From positions 3,361,501-3,425,500 of the forward strand of contig NC_134660.1 of NCBI RefSeq assembly GCF_030463565.1: a stretch of DNA of 64,000 nucleotides, in the 5' to 3' direction. This document shows positions 14,901-43,415 of the stretch, piece after piece; position 1 is the stretch's first letter; every line of letters begins with the position of its first letter. This stretch comes from Pelecanus crispus. Its lineage: Eukaryota; Chordata; Aves; Pelecaniformes; Pelecanidae. Both the position numbers and the translations under genes were made by a program. The notes under the pieces were generated by a model. It saw nothing but the letters and a program-made list of their open reading frames with translations. It was not told the origin of the DNA and ran no database searches.

Positions 14901-16828
14901 CGGGCAGCGGCACCGGGCAGCGGCAGAGCCCAAAGCAGTTGCAAGCTTCAGCACCGGCTACGGCGGGGGGCAAACCGGAGTTTGGCACCGGCTACCAGGG
15001 AACCCCAAACCAGTACCGGGCGTCGGTGCTGGGCACGGGGGTGCCCAAACCGGTACCGGCCGCTGGCAGCGGCAGGAGCCAGCACCAGGCACCGGCACGG
15101 GGCCCTTGCGCCTGGGGGGTCCCACCCCAACACCAGCACTGGCAGCGGGGGGGGCCCACTGCAGCACCGGGCACTGGCACCAGGATCAGGCCCCCGGCAC
15201 CAGACGTGGCCCCACGGGCACCGGGATCCCCCGTCCGCACCTCTCCCTTCTCCCGCATCCTCCCTGGTCCCCCGGGGCCCTGGCCATTTCCCCCCCTGCC
15301 CACGGGACGGGCTCTTCCCCCGCACCCTGCGGCCACCGCAGCCGCCCACCCACCCCGCTGCGTGCCGGCCGCCCCTCTGGCCTGCAGCAAAGGTGCGAAT
15401 GCTGCCCGTTGCACCTATTAATATTTCTTAATGGTTTCTTTGTGGTGCGCTGCCTGCAGGCCTCGGCTGCCTCCTCGCTCGTCCCGAACCTCTCAGAGCA
15501 GAGGCTGCGCAGGTTCCTGCACCCAGGGAGAATAGGTTTCCCGTGGGAGCCATGTGGAGCTTGCTGGGGTTTGGATGTGAGTACGAGGAGAGAAAGGAAA
15601 TCCCATCCCGTCAAGTGCAGAATGAGTAATGCCACTGCCCCGGCTCCTTGCGGCTCCACAGGCTTCCTCCCTTCTGGTAACTCAGCCATGGGAGCACGGG
15701 GGGCACGAGGGGTGCGGTGCTGGGGCTGTGCCAGCGGCTCAGGCTGGGCTCGCAGGGAAAGGCTCCCACGCTGCAGGGCCGGAGGTGCCAGCCAGCCTGG
15801 GGATGCAAGGGGAGGCCACCATCCAAGCTTGGGGAAAGTGGGACTCTGCCAGCCCAGGGAGCTCCCGGGGCGAGGAGCCTTCAGGGACGGGAGTCATCCA
15901 AAAGGCGAGACCGGCGGGGATGTGTGTAGCAGCCACGAGCCACCTCCTGATGACAGAGTCCCCTCAGGTTTCCTTAATCCCTGCACGTGCCCGCACAGCG
16001 CAGCAGCCGCTCGAGCAGGTACATCCACACCGGGGTGCAGCGCCGGGCCGCTGGCCCTGGCAGGATTCAGGTGGTGCCACAGCCGAGGATGGGCACCGTT
16101 GGAGGACAGGAGCACCGGCCCCGCGTCGTGGGGTCTGTGGGGTTTATCAGCTCCAGCCAAGCACCTGCTGTGCCAGACCTGGGCACCCCACATGCGCCTG
16201 GTCGGGGTTCCCCAGACCCCGGTGTCCTGTTCCCTCGCCGCTGTGGTACCGGGCGGCTGCACACACAGCTGCAGGAGTGCCTTGTGGCAGTGACTGCGCC
16301 GGGCCCTCCATGTGAAACAAGCTCAGCTCCCCTGTTTGGACACGGATGCCCTCGCCTGCTGCAGGCCCCGGTCTGACGCTGTGAGGCCGCGTGCACGGCT
16401 GGCATCCGCACCACGGCGGGGTGCCCAGTGCTGCCGCAGCCTCGTGCACCAACGGGGCGAGGATGCTGGGAGTGAAGGCAGGGGAACGGGCACCAGTGCA
16501 TCTCCCTCTCCCAAGCTGCCACGTCCTCCGCAAGCTGTAAGGAGACCCAAAGCACTACCTGGAGCTCTGGCATCCCCCAAACAGGGAAAGGTGGCAGCAG
16601 CCATGAGAAAACCAGCCCGAGTGGCTCTTGCACAGCTGCCTGCCCACACCAAACACCTCCCAGGCAGCACCGGCACCTCGGGGCAATGGGGTACCCCGGG
16701 TGTCGGGGCACCCCGGGCAGTGGGCAGCTGCTGTGCGGTGGCAGGGAGAGGTGACTGGGCAGGAAGCAATATTGGGCGTGCTCGTTTCTGCTTGAGCGCT
16801 CTTGCCAGCCGCATGGGATCTCCTGGGC

Positions 16829-16838
16829 TTTCGCTTTC
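16829..16838 (-). promoter_or_regulatory. ISRE/IRF element
   Basis: TTTCGCTTTC, read on the minus strand as GAAAGCGAAA, matches the GAAANNGAAA core bound by IRF proteins and ISGF3. It lies about 1.6 kb upstream of the STAT5 CpG island. Function is inferred from the motif only. Confidence 0.45.
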
Positions 16839-18265
16839 GTTACCAGTTAATCTTCTGCGGCCTGAAAAAACTCTGGAGGGAAGTTCAGTGGGTGCACGGT
16901 GCCGTCCCGCTCTGGCCTGGGAGAAGCGTGGGTGACCCCTGCCCAGGGCTGGTGAGCACCCAGCGCCAGCCCCGGGAAGCTGGGAAATATGGGCTCAGTT
17001 CTTCTTCCTGGAGTGCTGGTGCTGGGACAGGATCGTTCTCAGCACAGTTAATACACCGGCAATTGCAAATCACTCAGCCGTTACGTAAAAGCACGGTCCC
17101 AAATTCTCACCTCTCCATTTTTTTAATCTATTGCTTTTGTAGTAAAGTCTGCTTTCCTTCAGGAGCATGCAGCCGTGGGAGCTGGCTGGCAGGGAAGCGA
17201 GCCCAGGGGACAGCGCTGTGAGCCCTGGAAGCCAGGGCCACGGCAGGAACACGGCAGGATGCCCACGTACCTTTGTCCAGCCAGCAAAGCCACAGCCTTC
17301 CCTGGAGTGCCGCAGCCTTCCGGGCTCTGCTGCCCAGACTGACACCCCCAAACAGCCCTTCTCCAGCTCCAGCTCCTCATCGCCTGGCCCGTCTCCACGC
17401 GTCCAAGAGATAAATATCCGTGGGCTGGGCAGCACCTGCTCACATGCAAATGCCAGCCACAAACCGGTGCTTTTCAGCTCACCTCCTCCCCGCCAGCATT
17501 CGCTACGTGCCCAGAGCAGCCCAGGATGAACAGCATGGCCCGGGGGGACAAGTGGCTCCAGCCCGAGCAGCTCCCAGCTCCCACCAAACGTTTCATCGCC
17601 TGCGCTCGTACCCTCAGGAGGCATCTCATGCACATGGGGCTGACACATTGCTGCTGAGCTGCTGCCAGGAGAGTCCTGGCTGCCGTTCCCAGCGCTCCCG
17701 TGGTGCTCCAGACATCACGGGGAGGTGAGCTGGGACCCTGGCGAGCCAGGGACGGGCACCCAGCATGGGGCCAGCATCTCCCATGCTGTCTTTTTCCACT
17801 AAGACAATGGAAAGGAATGGGGAAATCTGCAGAAGGACTGCACTCCCTGCACTCCCTGCCTTGGCTGGGGACGCTCACACTCTAGCGAGTTGCATCACAC
17901 GGACAAATGGCTTTCACAATCCCTGGCCCACATAACCCATCGGCGCAGTCATCCAGGCACTGGCTGCTCCAGCCGAGAAAATCAAGGTCAAACGCAATGT
18001 CTGCAGCTGCCAGGCCTCCAGCCGGGCACAGCGAGTCCAGGCAGCTCTGGAGGGTCCTGGGGACACGGTGGTCCCCGTGCTAGAGACCCGCACAGCTACA
18101 CGTGCTCGGGAGGGCTGGAAAATGTACACAAAACATCCTCTGTTCCCTCTTCCCTTCCCTCTGACTTCTCCCTCCCCTTTTTGGTAGGAAGGGGAAAAAA
18201 AAGGGGGGAAGAAATTAGTGATGGGAGAGAAAGTGGAGAGTGCTCCATGCCAAGAGAGCAAATGG

Positions 18266-18290
18266 AATCAAATCAAATCAAATCAGAGTT
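18266..18290. repeat. AAATC microsatellite
   Basis: About four to five tandem AAATC units in otherwise ordinary intergenic DNA. Confidence 0.85.
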
Positions 18291-20349
18291 TCGTTTCAAA
18301 CAGATCCCAAGGAAAACTCCAAGCTGGCTGTTACCCAAGGATGTTACCCAAGAGGAATTATTCCTTTCTGGAGGGAGGAAGGGAATGGGGGAACAGCGGC
18401 TGCAGCAGTAACTGATGGAGGGCTGCCCTGGTTCTGCCCCGGCAATGCCCCGGTGCTGCCCCGGTGCTGCCCCAGCAGCTGTGGTGGTGCTGGTGGTGGC
18501 TCTTGGGGACAAGAGGGCCACATCGGACCCTCCCAGAGACAGGCAGCCCCAGGATCTGTCCGGGCAGGACAGACTCTGCAAACAGCAGAGGAGGCTCCTG
18601 GGCATGGCCGGCGTTCCCCCCTCCGCCATCTCACCTGGTCCTGCTTCGGTGCAGAGCAGCCAGACCCTGCCATGAAAGAGCTGGCGCTGGGGCAGTGCAT
18701 CAGCACCCAGGGGATCTAAGGGGCAACACCAGCACCTCTGGGCAGGGCAGGAAAGGTGAATTTTCCAGCCAACCGAGCACGGCAAAGCGCCTGAGCTCGC
18801 TCACAACCCCAGCAAGCTCCCGGCACTGCTGGGTCCCTGCTCTCATCGGAACAACTCCTGTATTGGACTGAGGAAGTCTCAAAAAACCTCTGGGAAGGTA
18901 AACAGTGTCCAGGCTGAGCTGCGGCCAAACACTTTGTCATCTCAGATGAGCTCAACAGGATGCCGAGTGACGCTGCACTTCAGGGGAGAGAGGGAGCATG
19001 GGGCTTCATAATTGATTTCCTAGAAAATTGCCTCTGTTTTTGGAGCAGGAGCGTGAGGAACGCAGGCAGAGTGGCCTTCTTCTCTAAGTGGCATCTCGAG
19101 GGTCTTAATTATTTCTCAGGAGTGGAAGCATTTATTTAGGCAGTCGCTGGAGAGGTCCCAAGGCTGCTGGCTGTTGCCCTCCCCCCCCAAAGCCCTCCTG
19201 GCACATCCCATCCACGAGGCTCCTCCACATCCCTCTCTGCTGCTCCTGGGACGTGCAGGGCGCAGGGCTCGGCCAAAGCACAAATGCCCCGACCACGTCA
19301 CCTGCAGGCAGGGCGCAGCCTCTACTCCATCCCCTCAAGTTCATCCGTGAGGCGGGAGGTCTTGCCGAGGACCCCAGCCTCGACCCATCCCTGCTTTGGG
19401 TCCCACGTCCCCGGATCTGTGTCGAGGCCAGAAAACCCTGTTGTGATAATCCAGCCCAGTTAATGAAAACCAGATGAATCCCCAAATTAGTCACAGCTTC
19501 ATGTTTTCCCACCCCGTTTCAAACACGCAGCGAGGGCGAAGCTTCGGCAGGGCTGTGCTGGTCCCCTCCTGCCCGCCCCAGCAGCCCCGGGCCCCTTCTG
19601 CTCTGGGTGCGGGCGCCCGCGGGCAGGGGCTGCATCACGGGCTCGGCCACGCGAGCTCAGCGAGCTGCAGCCATCCCCCCCTGCGGCGGATTTCCCAGCA
19701 CTGGAGCTGCTCCCGGGTCTCTGGCCAGTGCCGTCGCCGGCTCCTCGCCCCCAACAGCATTTGCTGAGCAGGCAGGAGTGCCTCGGGCAGCAGCGAAGAG
19801 CTGTGGCCATTGCCTTGTGGCTCTGCTTCCCAGGGCAGCTACGGCTGCCCCGGAGGAAGGTGCTGTCCTGGTGCCCAAGCACAGCACGTCCCGATTTCCC
19901 TGAGATGGGGTGAGAGGGATGCACCCAGCGCTGCCAAAGCCGGGGTGGCCGCTGGGCGTGGGGAATGGCCTGCCCGTGCCAGCGTGGCCATGCCATCCCC
20001 TGGGACCCGGGCATGACGCAGAGGGGTCGGGCTGGAGCCGGCCGGGTTATTTCTGCTGCTGCTGCGCCAGAAGTCATTTCCCGACAGGCTGTCAGAGCTG
20101 AAGGATGTGAAGGGAGGTCCCATCGGAGAGCGGGCCTGGATGGGCCCCATGGGGCTCTGACCCCACCGCGAGGGAGAGGATGCAAAACCCCCGGGACGGC
20201 GGAGCCGCGTCCTCCAGGCTGTTGTGGAGAGCAGGGATGGCAGCTGGCCAGGGGACAGAGTGGGCAGCACAGACCCTGCCAGGTCCCGGCCGGCCCGCGG
20301 GCAGTGCGCGGCTCAGAACCGACGGGCTGGGGGAAGCGGGAGGCACCCA

Positions 20350-20400
20350 GGAAGCTCGTCACCGCTGGAAGCTCGTCACCGCCGGAAGCTCGTCACCGTT
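20350..20400. repeat. 17-bp tandem repeat, three copies
   Basis: Three units of GGAAGCTCGTCACCGCT lie at 20350-20366, 20367-20383 and 20384-20400. They differ only in the last two bases (CT, CC, TT). Intergenic, with no obvious function. Confidence 0.9.
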
Positions 20401-23371
20401 GCAAACTTGGCCCTGCGGTGCCTCGTGCCAGCAGGAGGGGAGGACCTGCTCCAGCAAAAGACCTGAGAAATGGCATTTTGTCTGAGGGGGAATTTCCACA
20501 GGAAACCTCTGCTTCCAGCCACTCGGATATGGCTGGGAACAACCCCAGCAAACGCTCGGTCTCGGCAGCCAACAAGAGTTATTGCCTGGGCAAAGGCTCT
20601 TTGTTCCCTCACATCATTCATTCAGCTCAGAAAAACCAGCCAGATTTCTGCCTACTGAAAAACACGGGGCATCAGGAGCGGGGGCACCCGGGCAGCGCCC
20701 GGCTCCCCACCCCACACCGGTGCAGCCGCGCATCCCCGCGCTCGCCGGAGCGCTCCCCTCGGCAGAGCCCAGGTTGCCACAGTAACCGCTCCATCCCAGC
20801 CAGCTCCTGCCATAAACACGCTGCTGCGGGTCAGCCCGGTTCAGCGGCAGCTGTGCCAAGGCTGGGACCGCGTGGCAGCGCGGCCGCCCCGGCGGGGCCG
20901 AGGCCCCGTGGTGCTTCTGCAGGCAGAGCCACGGTCCCTGCCCTCCGGTGCGGGATGGCGGCACGGTGCAGCATGGCACGGCCAGGGTCGAGCCAGGCGG
21001 CAAGGGTGGGAACTGGCAGCCGGGGCTGAGGAGGAAGCATGAGGGGAGCGAAAGCAGGAACACAAAAGCGAGAGCAGCCCTGAACCACCCCAGGGCCGGA
21101 CACTGCCCCTGCAGCGGCCGGAGCTGGAGGAGATGGCAGCTGCGCAGCTCCCAGGCGAAAGCTGCCCGCTCCATCCCGGCTGGCAGCTGTGGGACACTGC
21201 CCATGGGGTCCAGCTCCCGCGATCCGAGCAGGCACCCGGCTTCGGGGACGGTGGCAGGGGGACAGCTCGCACTCCCTGTGCTGGCCGCTTTCCAGCAGAG
21301 CTGATGTGCTTGGATGAAGGCAGAGGGATGCAGAGGGCTCCCGGGGATGCGGAGGGCTGCTGTCCCGGCTAACGGTGGCATGGTGCTAATTCCCAGACCT
21401 TGTTCTGGCAGACAGCGAGGGAACTGCGCCTCTAGAAGGAAAATAGGGGAAAAAACCCACCTGAGGAGCCCCCTTGGCAGGCTGGCAGCTTGGGGTACAC
21501 AGGGCTTGGAAAGGGATTTTGGTCGAACCCCACCAGCCTCCTGAGCAGCTGAGCCTGGAAGCAGCGCTGGTCCATGGGGACGGTCAGGAGCCGCGGCGGG
21601 TCCAGCCTGGGGCCCTTTACCCTGCTTTGGGGCAAGGTGAGCCCTTGGCGTGGGCGCCTGCACAGCCAAGCGCCGCGCTCCGAGCCAGGATGGGTGCATG
21701 CAGGAAAGCAGGCAGGTCACGTCCCTCCGGCACGGCAGCCGCCAGCGGGGCTGGCAGATGGTGGCACTTGGGGACCGCGTTGTGCCGGAGCTCTGGGCCT
21801 GACCTCTGTCATACCTGGCAGCGGGCGCCGCCGCTGAGACCTTGCTTGGCTCAACTCTGCTGCATATTAAAGTTTGACAGTGATGCAATATTTGACTGTT
21901 GTTTTACAAGCGTTGGGAGGCAGGGATGGCTTTTGGCTTGGGCAGCGATGACTTGTGCTCTGCAGCTCAGCTCAAAGCCGCCCTCAACGAGGGCGTGACG
22001 AGGAGGAGGCTCAGATGAACATTTGGAGCAGAGCATCCCACCAGTTCCCAGTTCCACCGTGACAGCAGCACACAACCGGACAGAGGAAGGATGGAGAGGA
22101 GACCGCAGCGCCCGTCTACCCTGGCAAAGCAGCAGGTACAGAGCAGCATTTCATCGCTGCAGCCAGCCCTGCCCGAGCTCCACGGGGGTGCGGGCACAGA
22201 GCTGGGCACGGCCTCGGCCAGGGACTGGGGGCTGGCACTCGGGGACCGCGGGAGCCAGGGCCAGGGCAGGGCACCGACCCCCCCACGCTGGCCGGGGCCT
22301 TCACGCCACCCACGCGCTCACCACAGCCTGGCACCAGCACCCGGCGGAGCTGTGGGCAAACGTTCCTGCCCGCCCACGGCGCTCGGGTACGCGCTGCCCT
22401 GCTGCGTGCAGCCCATGCGCCCCGGAGCAGCCAGGTGCCAGGAGGGGCTGTGCCGGCTGCGTCCCCGGCTGCTGGGGACGCGCCTCTGCCCGTGCAATCT
22501 GAACTTGCGGTGGTTTGGAAACGTGAATGACGGCTGCAACGGGCTGCATGGGAGCAGCGGCGGTGCAGAGCTCGGGGGGCTCAGGGCACACTCAGCACGG
22601 TGGAGGGTGAGGGGAGCGGGGGGCTGGAACCTGTCGGGGCGGCTGCCCCCAGGCCAGGTGAGGGGGAGGTTTGTGGTTTCCCTGCCTTGTCGGAGCCGCT
22701 GTCATTGCAACAGCAGTCAGGGAGGGGGATGCTTGGCACAGCCACCCAGCACCGGCTGCGGCCACACGCGGCCACGCGCTTTCTCTGCTCGGTGCCTCTG
22801 CCCGCGCCCGCACCAGGTGACCCTCGGCGCTGCTGCGGCCCCACCGATGGGCACTGCTGCGGGGCACAGCCCCAGACTGCGCGGCCGACGTTGACTCCCC
22901 GCAGAGCAGCTCAGTGCTGCAGAGTGTTCAGAGCCGTGTCCCTGTGGAAAGACCCCGTGCAGCGCTGGGGAGGATGGAGAAGGGGAGCCTCCAGCAGGAC
23001 CCCTGAGCCCTGGGGGTCTCTGTCTCCCACCCCCCCTTGCAGCTCTGCTATTTCAGTCGCTTGGTCCTGGGCACTGGGGCTGTAATCACAGCTGTGCTAC
23101 AGCCTCTCTAATCCTCATCTGTGGGTTTATCCCCAAGGAACTGTCAATATTGCACGGGCTGGACTCGCCTGGGGCCAGCGGGACCCTGGGGCTCAGCCAG
23201 TTGCAGCCGGGGCCCCACGAGAGCCGCCTGCTCTGGGCTCCCTGCAGCATGGGGCTGCCCTGGCAGGTGGCTGCCCATCCCCACATGGCCACCCCGTCCC
23301 TGTCACGCAAGCATCTGCATCCCAAGCGGCTTATCTGCGCTTGGAAACCCTTAATCTGTTTGCACGTTTGG

Positions 23372-23407
23372 TTCAGACACCGTCCCTGCTTCAGACACCG
23401 TCCCTGC
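23372..23407. repeat. 18-bp perfect direct duplication
   Basis: TTCAGACACCGTCCCTGC occurs twice back to back. This is a recent small duplication in intergenic DNA. Confidence 0.9.
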
Positions 23408-23906
23408 TTCCTCCCCGCTGTGCTGCCCAAGGCGGGAGCCATGGCCCCTGGGGAAGGACCAAAGCCGTCCCTGTGCCCTCCTTTCGGAGCACTAACCCCA
23501 TTCCCCCCGTGCCCAGCCCTCCTGCCCAGGTCCCGCTGCAGCGCCCAGCACGGGGAGAAAGCAGGGAGCCCAGCCCTGCACAAACTGCAGCCCCCCAGGG
23601 ATGGCCTGGGTGGCAGGAGGGGGGACAGGGGGGTGGCAGCTGCCCCCTGCCCTGGCTGCCCCCAGGTACCACAGGGGTGCAGCCAGCCAAGCCCAGCCCA
23701 GCGACCTTCCCCGGGCGCTTTCTCCTGCTGCAAATCAGGCCGTGGCACTTGCCAACTGCGCTGCCAACTGGAGCGCTCACAACAGCAACCCCTGAGATCA
23801 GATCGGAGGCCGATTAACCCCGTTATTCAAGAGCCGGCCCCCCCGGCTAAACCCAGGGAGCGGGGCAGGTTCCAACAGGGATGCAGCAGGGCGTGTGGGT
23901 GCAGGG

Positions 23907-23926
23907 AGATAAGAAACCACTTATCT
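23907..23926. promoter_or_regulatory. Inverted pair of GATA sites
   Basis: AGATAAG at 23907-23913 and CTTATCT at 23920-23926 form a perfect 7-bp inverted repeat with a six-base spacer. Each half is a complete WGATAR site. This is a candidate GATA-factor enhancer 1.5 kb beyond the STAT3 poly(A) site and about 9 kb upstream of the STAT5 island. Confidence 0.5.
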
Positions 23927-25379
23927 GCAGGAACGCGGGACGGGATGCTACGTCCTGACAGCAAACGGTTGTGGCAACCCCAGGGTTTGTGTATGGGTAA
24001 GAAAAATCCCTTGTTCCAGGGTTTTCCACCCCATTCTGCAGCTGGCAGAGGGGAGCTGGGAACTGCCGGGGGAGGAGATGGGGGTTCCCTAGGGCTGGGC
24101 TGAGCCACATGCCCATGTGAGCCGCTCCCCACGCTGCACTGCCGGAGCCAGGCACACGATCCCCTGCAGCTGCCTTGGAGGCAGGAGTGGGTTTGCCAGC
24201 TCCATGCAGAGCCCTGCTTTGGTTTGATGGTGAAATGGAGGGTGCCGATGGGGCTGGTTCCCAGAGCAGGGACACGCAATGGCCTCGGAATTTAGCCCAA
24301 ACCCAAGCAGGATGCTCCAGGGTGTGGGGAGGGCAGAGGAGGCTTCAGCGCCATCTCCAGCACTTTGAAGCCAGTTCCACAGGGGCTACGGCAAGTTTAT
24401 TGAGCATGACCTGCATGAAAAATCCCTCTGCTAATCCTGCTCTGACAGAGCAATAATCTCTCCCTCTTAGCCTCATCAGAGCCCAAACCCTGCAAGGATC
24501 CCGCTGCTCTGTGGCTTTGCAGAGGGCCGCAGGTGGCAAGCGCTGGGGCTGCAGATCCCGCAGGAGATGCCGGTGCTCTTTGGGCAGCAGGGCGCCGGCC
24601 GCCCGCTCCCAGCCCAGCACACACACGCACCTTGCCCTGCAAAGCCTGGGACCTTGGTGCCCTCAGCAGCAGCCCAATGCACAGAGCTGTGGGCCGGGGT
24701 CTGTCCCTGCAGAGGGGCAGGGTGCAGGGTAGGGTGCAGGGCAGCATTGGGTGCTGGCTCCAGCGCATCCCCACGAGAGGGCAGGGCAGGCCAACGCTGC
24801 AGCCCTGGGCCTGTGGCCAGATCCCTGCGGGGGCCCCCAGGCAGCCACCCCCTCACCCAGCCCAGGGCCACGGCAGGAGAGGGACAGCAGGGAGAATCAC
24901 TTGCACCCCGAGCCCGCTGACCCCCGGGGCAGAGGCACCCGCAGGGGGAATGGCAGGGGTCCCACTGCAGCCCCAGGCACTACGGGGCAGGGAGCAGCCG
25001 GAGCAGGGCCCCAGCGCAGCTACGTCCTCCCACGCTGGCACCAAGAGTTTCCTTTACGCAAGCAGAGGAGACCCAGGCGCTGAAACCCAGCTCTGGGGCT
25101 GCGGCGCAGCGATAGACCCCCCCGCCGCCGCCATCCCCCCGCTCCCTCGAGGAAGAGCCCTGCCGTGCTCCGATAAGGCGGGCAGCCCGAGAGCAGCCTG
25201 CCCACGCATGCCGGGCAGCGGCGCAGGCCAGGTGCAGGCAGCACCGGGGCGGGCGGGTTTGCGCCGAGCAAACCGCAGCTCTGGCGTCAGGGCCAGCGTT
25301 TCGCTGACAGAGGCCCCAGTTCCCGGAGCAGGGTAAGGCAGGCGCCGCACGCAGACAGCTGAACTCACACCCCGAGACC

Positions 25380-27342
25380 ACGTCGCTTCAGAGCCTTTAT
25401 TTTGGAGAAAGTTAAAGCCTGTAGATACAGCAATAAAATATACAAAAAAATAAAAATTTTTACAGTATTAAATGCTGCCCAGGGCTACAGTGACTGCAGC
25501 TGGAGGCAGCTACATGCGAGCACAGGGGCAAACTGCCCTCGTCCCCTCTGAGCACCACCCAACTTCAAAGGGGGGCCAGCCACGGACACCCTCTCCTGCC
25601 CACACACAGCTAAGGGGGCTGGCCCGGACCCCACAGCCCTCTCTCCCTTCCCAGCTGGGGGGTTGTGGGGATGCCCCACGGTCTTTACTGGGCAGAAAAG
25701 CCAGAGCTACACGATGGGTCTGCTCTGCACCACAGCAGCGTCACTGGTACAGATGATCAAGGGTTTCTCTCTACCCAGGGCCAAATCAAGACACATCAGA
25801 GACCTGTAAAGCCTGATTCAGCTGATGCCCAGCTAGAAGTTTCTCCGCTGATTTTACTCACAGCCTCCGTGCCAACTGCAGCGGGCCTGGCCGAGCACAG
25901 CACGCAACCCCTCATGCCACCCTCCTGCAGGCAGCTGCAGCCGTTACCACCACGGGCTTCCAGATACCAGAGCAGGGGGCAGGCAGCTCTCCTGCCGCCT
26001 CTCCCTCCCTTTCCTTGCTCATCCGTGTCTGTGCACCCACAGCATGGAAAGGCCAGCACAGCTTCCACCTTTCCTTGACCCTCTGAGCAAGGAAACCTGC
26101 CCTTTGCAACACCCACGTCTCCATCGAGCACTGACTAACAGCGGATTCCTCTCCCTATGTACATCCTGCTCCCTTCAAATCTTGCCACCTCCTACCTTAA
26201 AAGTAACAGCCAACCTCCAACAAAAATGCCATGCGAAGCCCCTGAGAAGCTGCAAACCCACTGCCTGGAACGTTACAAGCCATACCAGAAGGAAAAGGGC
26301 CAGGGCAGGCCATCCACTGCAGATCACGCTAGATCCAGTGGCCTCCCGCCGGGGTCCAACAGGTCTAGCTGCGTGCAGCGAGGGGGGCACAGCCGTGCTT
26401 CTGTCACTAGCCTGGCCACGGGGCGAGCCACCGTCGGGGCAGCCTCTGCGGTTATACCCAGGTCCCAAAACAGACTCAAGATGCAAACGCTGCACGCTCA
26501 CAAGCACGCAGTGGTGTTGGGACACATCACTGTCCTGCCCCAGGGCAGTCTTTGCACCGCAGAGAAACCAGTAGTCCGAGCAGGAGCCCTGGGGCCGCTG
26601 GAGCTAGCCGGATCTCTGTGCCCACAGCAGGAAGTCGGTGGCAAGCGCAGGCACCCACAGAAAGCCCCTGCTCCCAGCAAAGCCCAGGCTGAGCCCAGCA
26701 GAAGCATCGCCCTCGCAGGGCGGGAGCGCTGGGCCCATCCACCTCGCAGCTCCGAGCTGTGTGCTGGTCCTCCTGGCCAAAAGCAGGGCCAAAGGTGCAG
26801 AGAGGAGAACCCTCTGCGAGCTCCGGGAAGGCTGCCTGGGCAGCAGCAATGCTCGCCCCCGGCACAGCGCATCAGGTAACCCATGCTGAGGCCAGGATCG
26901 GCCGGTCCCCTCTCAGGTGCCCGGAGGCAAATCTGGGCTCACAAGATCTTCATGGCCTTTTGGACTCTGGCAGTCAGGAAAGCAGTTTTCAACAGCAGGC
27001 AGCATGACCGGGGCTGCAGAAGCATTTGTAAAAACTGAGGCTACGATCGGAGGCTAATAGGCACTTGAATGAGCAAAACAATAATAAAAAACTGTTATGG
27101 AAGGAAATAGAAAAAGGTTCAATTCCCCCCTCCCCCCAAAGAGACGACCAGAAACCACCCTGGAAAGGGGGGGTGTGTTCATTTGGGTCAAAAAAGGAAT
27201 CGGTGGCAAGGACCCCGGCCCCCAGCTCCTCCCGAGGAACAGCCCAGAGCAACCACGACCGAGCAGGGCGAGACTGAGGAAGCTCTCTGGAGGTGGGAAG
27301 TCCGAGTCCTGGGAGGGCCCCCGCGAGCACCGGCGGAGCACC
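25380..27342 (-). other. STAT3: STAT3 3' untranslated region
   Basis: Runs from the TGA at 27343-27345 to the poly(A) signal at 25396-25401. It has no coding potential of its own. A C-rich/A-rich patch near 27065-27140 and the AT-rich end are the only notable sequence features. Confidence 0.8.
25396..25401 (-). terminator. STAT3: STAT3 poly(A) signal
   Basis: TTTATT on the plus strand is AATAAA on the gene strand, preceded by an AT-rich stretch (25420-25475) in an otherwise GC-rich region. Cleavage is expected at about 25370-25388. This gives a 3' UTR close to 2 kb, in line with mammalian STAT3. Confidence 0.8.
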
Positions 27343-43329
<15,987 letters not shown>

Positions 43330-43415
43330 CAGCGGTCCCGGGCGGGGCGGGGCGGCGGCTCCCGGTGCCGGCGACGATCGCGTCTGGACCCTGCCCGAGT
43401 GACGAGAAACCTGCT
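43330..43415 (-). other. STAT3: Candidate STAT3 untranslated exon 1
   Basis: The 3' edge is a good donor (CCGCTG/GTGAGC) at 43330. The 5' edge is set only by the GC boxes just upstream. Splicing to the acceptor at 35635-35634 would give a short GC-rich 5' UTR. The alternative donor at 42714 cannot be excluded. Confidence 0.4.

Larger units (their letters stand above)
13700..15250 (-). promoter_or_regulatory. STAT5B: CpG island: STAT5 promoter and untranslated first exon region
   Basis: This is a dense run of CpG, CCGCCC/GGGCGG boxes and GCC/CGG triplets, the only such island upstream of the STAT5 start codon. A strong donor on the gene strand (GCAG/GTACGG) ends a candidate untranslated exon at 14702. 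A full CRE palindrome TGACGTCA lies at 13836-13843. A five-run G-quadruplex motif lies at 14200-14231. The edge at 14890-15230 is full of CACCGG/ACCGG motifs. The transcription start cannot be fixed from sequence; one between about 14.75 and 15.0 kb would suit the donor. Confidence 0.7.
15251..25375. other. Intergenic region between the STAT3 3' end and the STAT5 promoter
   Basis: About 10 kb without a recognisable exon, RNA gene or STAT5A remnant. It holds an ISRE-type site at 16829-16838, an AAATC microsatellite at 18266-18290, GCCCCGGTGCT-type repeats near 18437-18475, a 17-bp triple repeat at 20350-20400, an 18-bp perfect duplication at 23372-23407, and an inverted GATA pair at 23907-23926. 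Long open frames here are shadows of GC-rich sequence. Confidence 0.7.

Noticed and set aside
14005-16293. 762-codon open frame on the plus strand
   Set aside because: It runs through the STAT5 CpG island, where stop codons are rare. Its composition is Pro, Arg, Ala and Gly with no domain, and other frames there are equally open.
20614-21888. 424-codon minus-strand frame in the intergenic region
   Set aside because: It matches no protein family I can recognise, is rich in Pro, Ala and Ser, and overlaps other long frames in GC-rich DNA.
24713-24745. GGGTGCAGGG repeats as a minisatellite
   Set aside because: Fewer than three clean copies; within normal variation of this GC-rich DNA.
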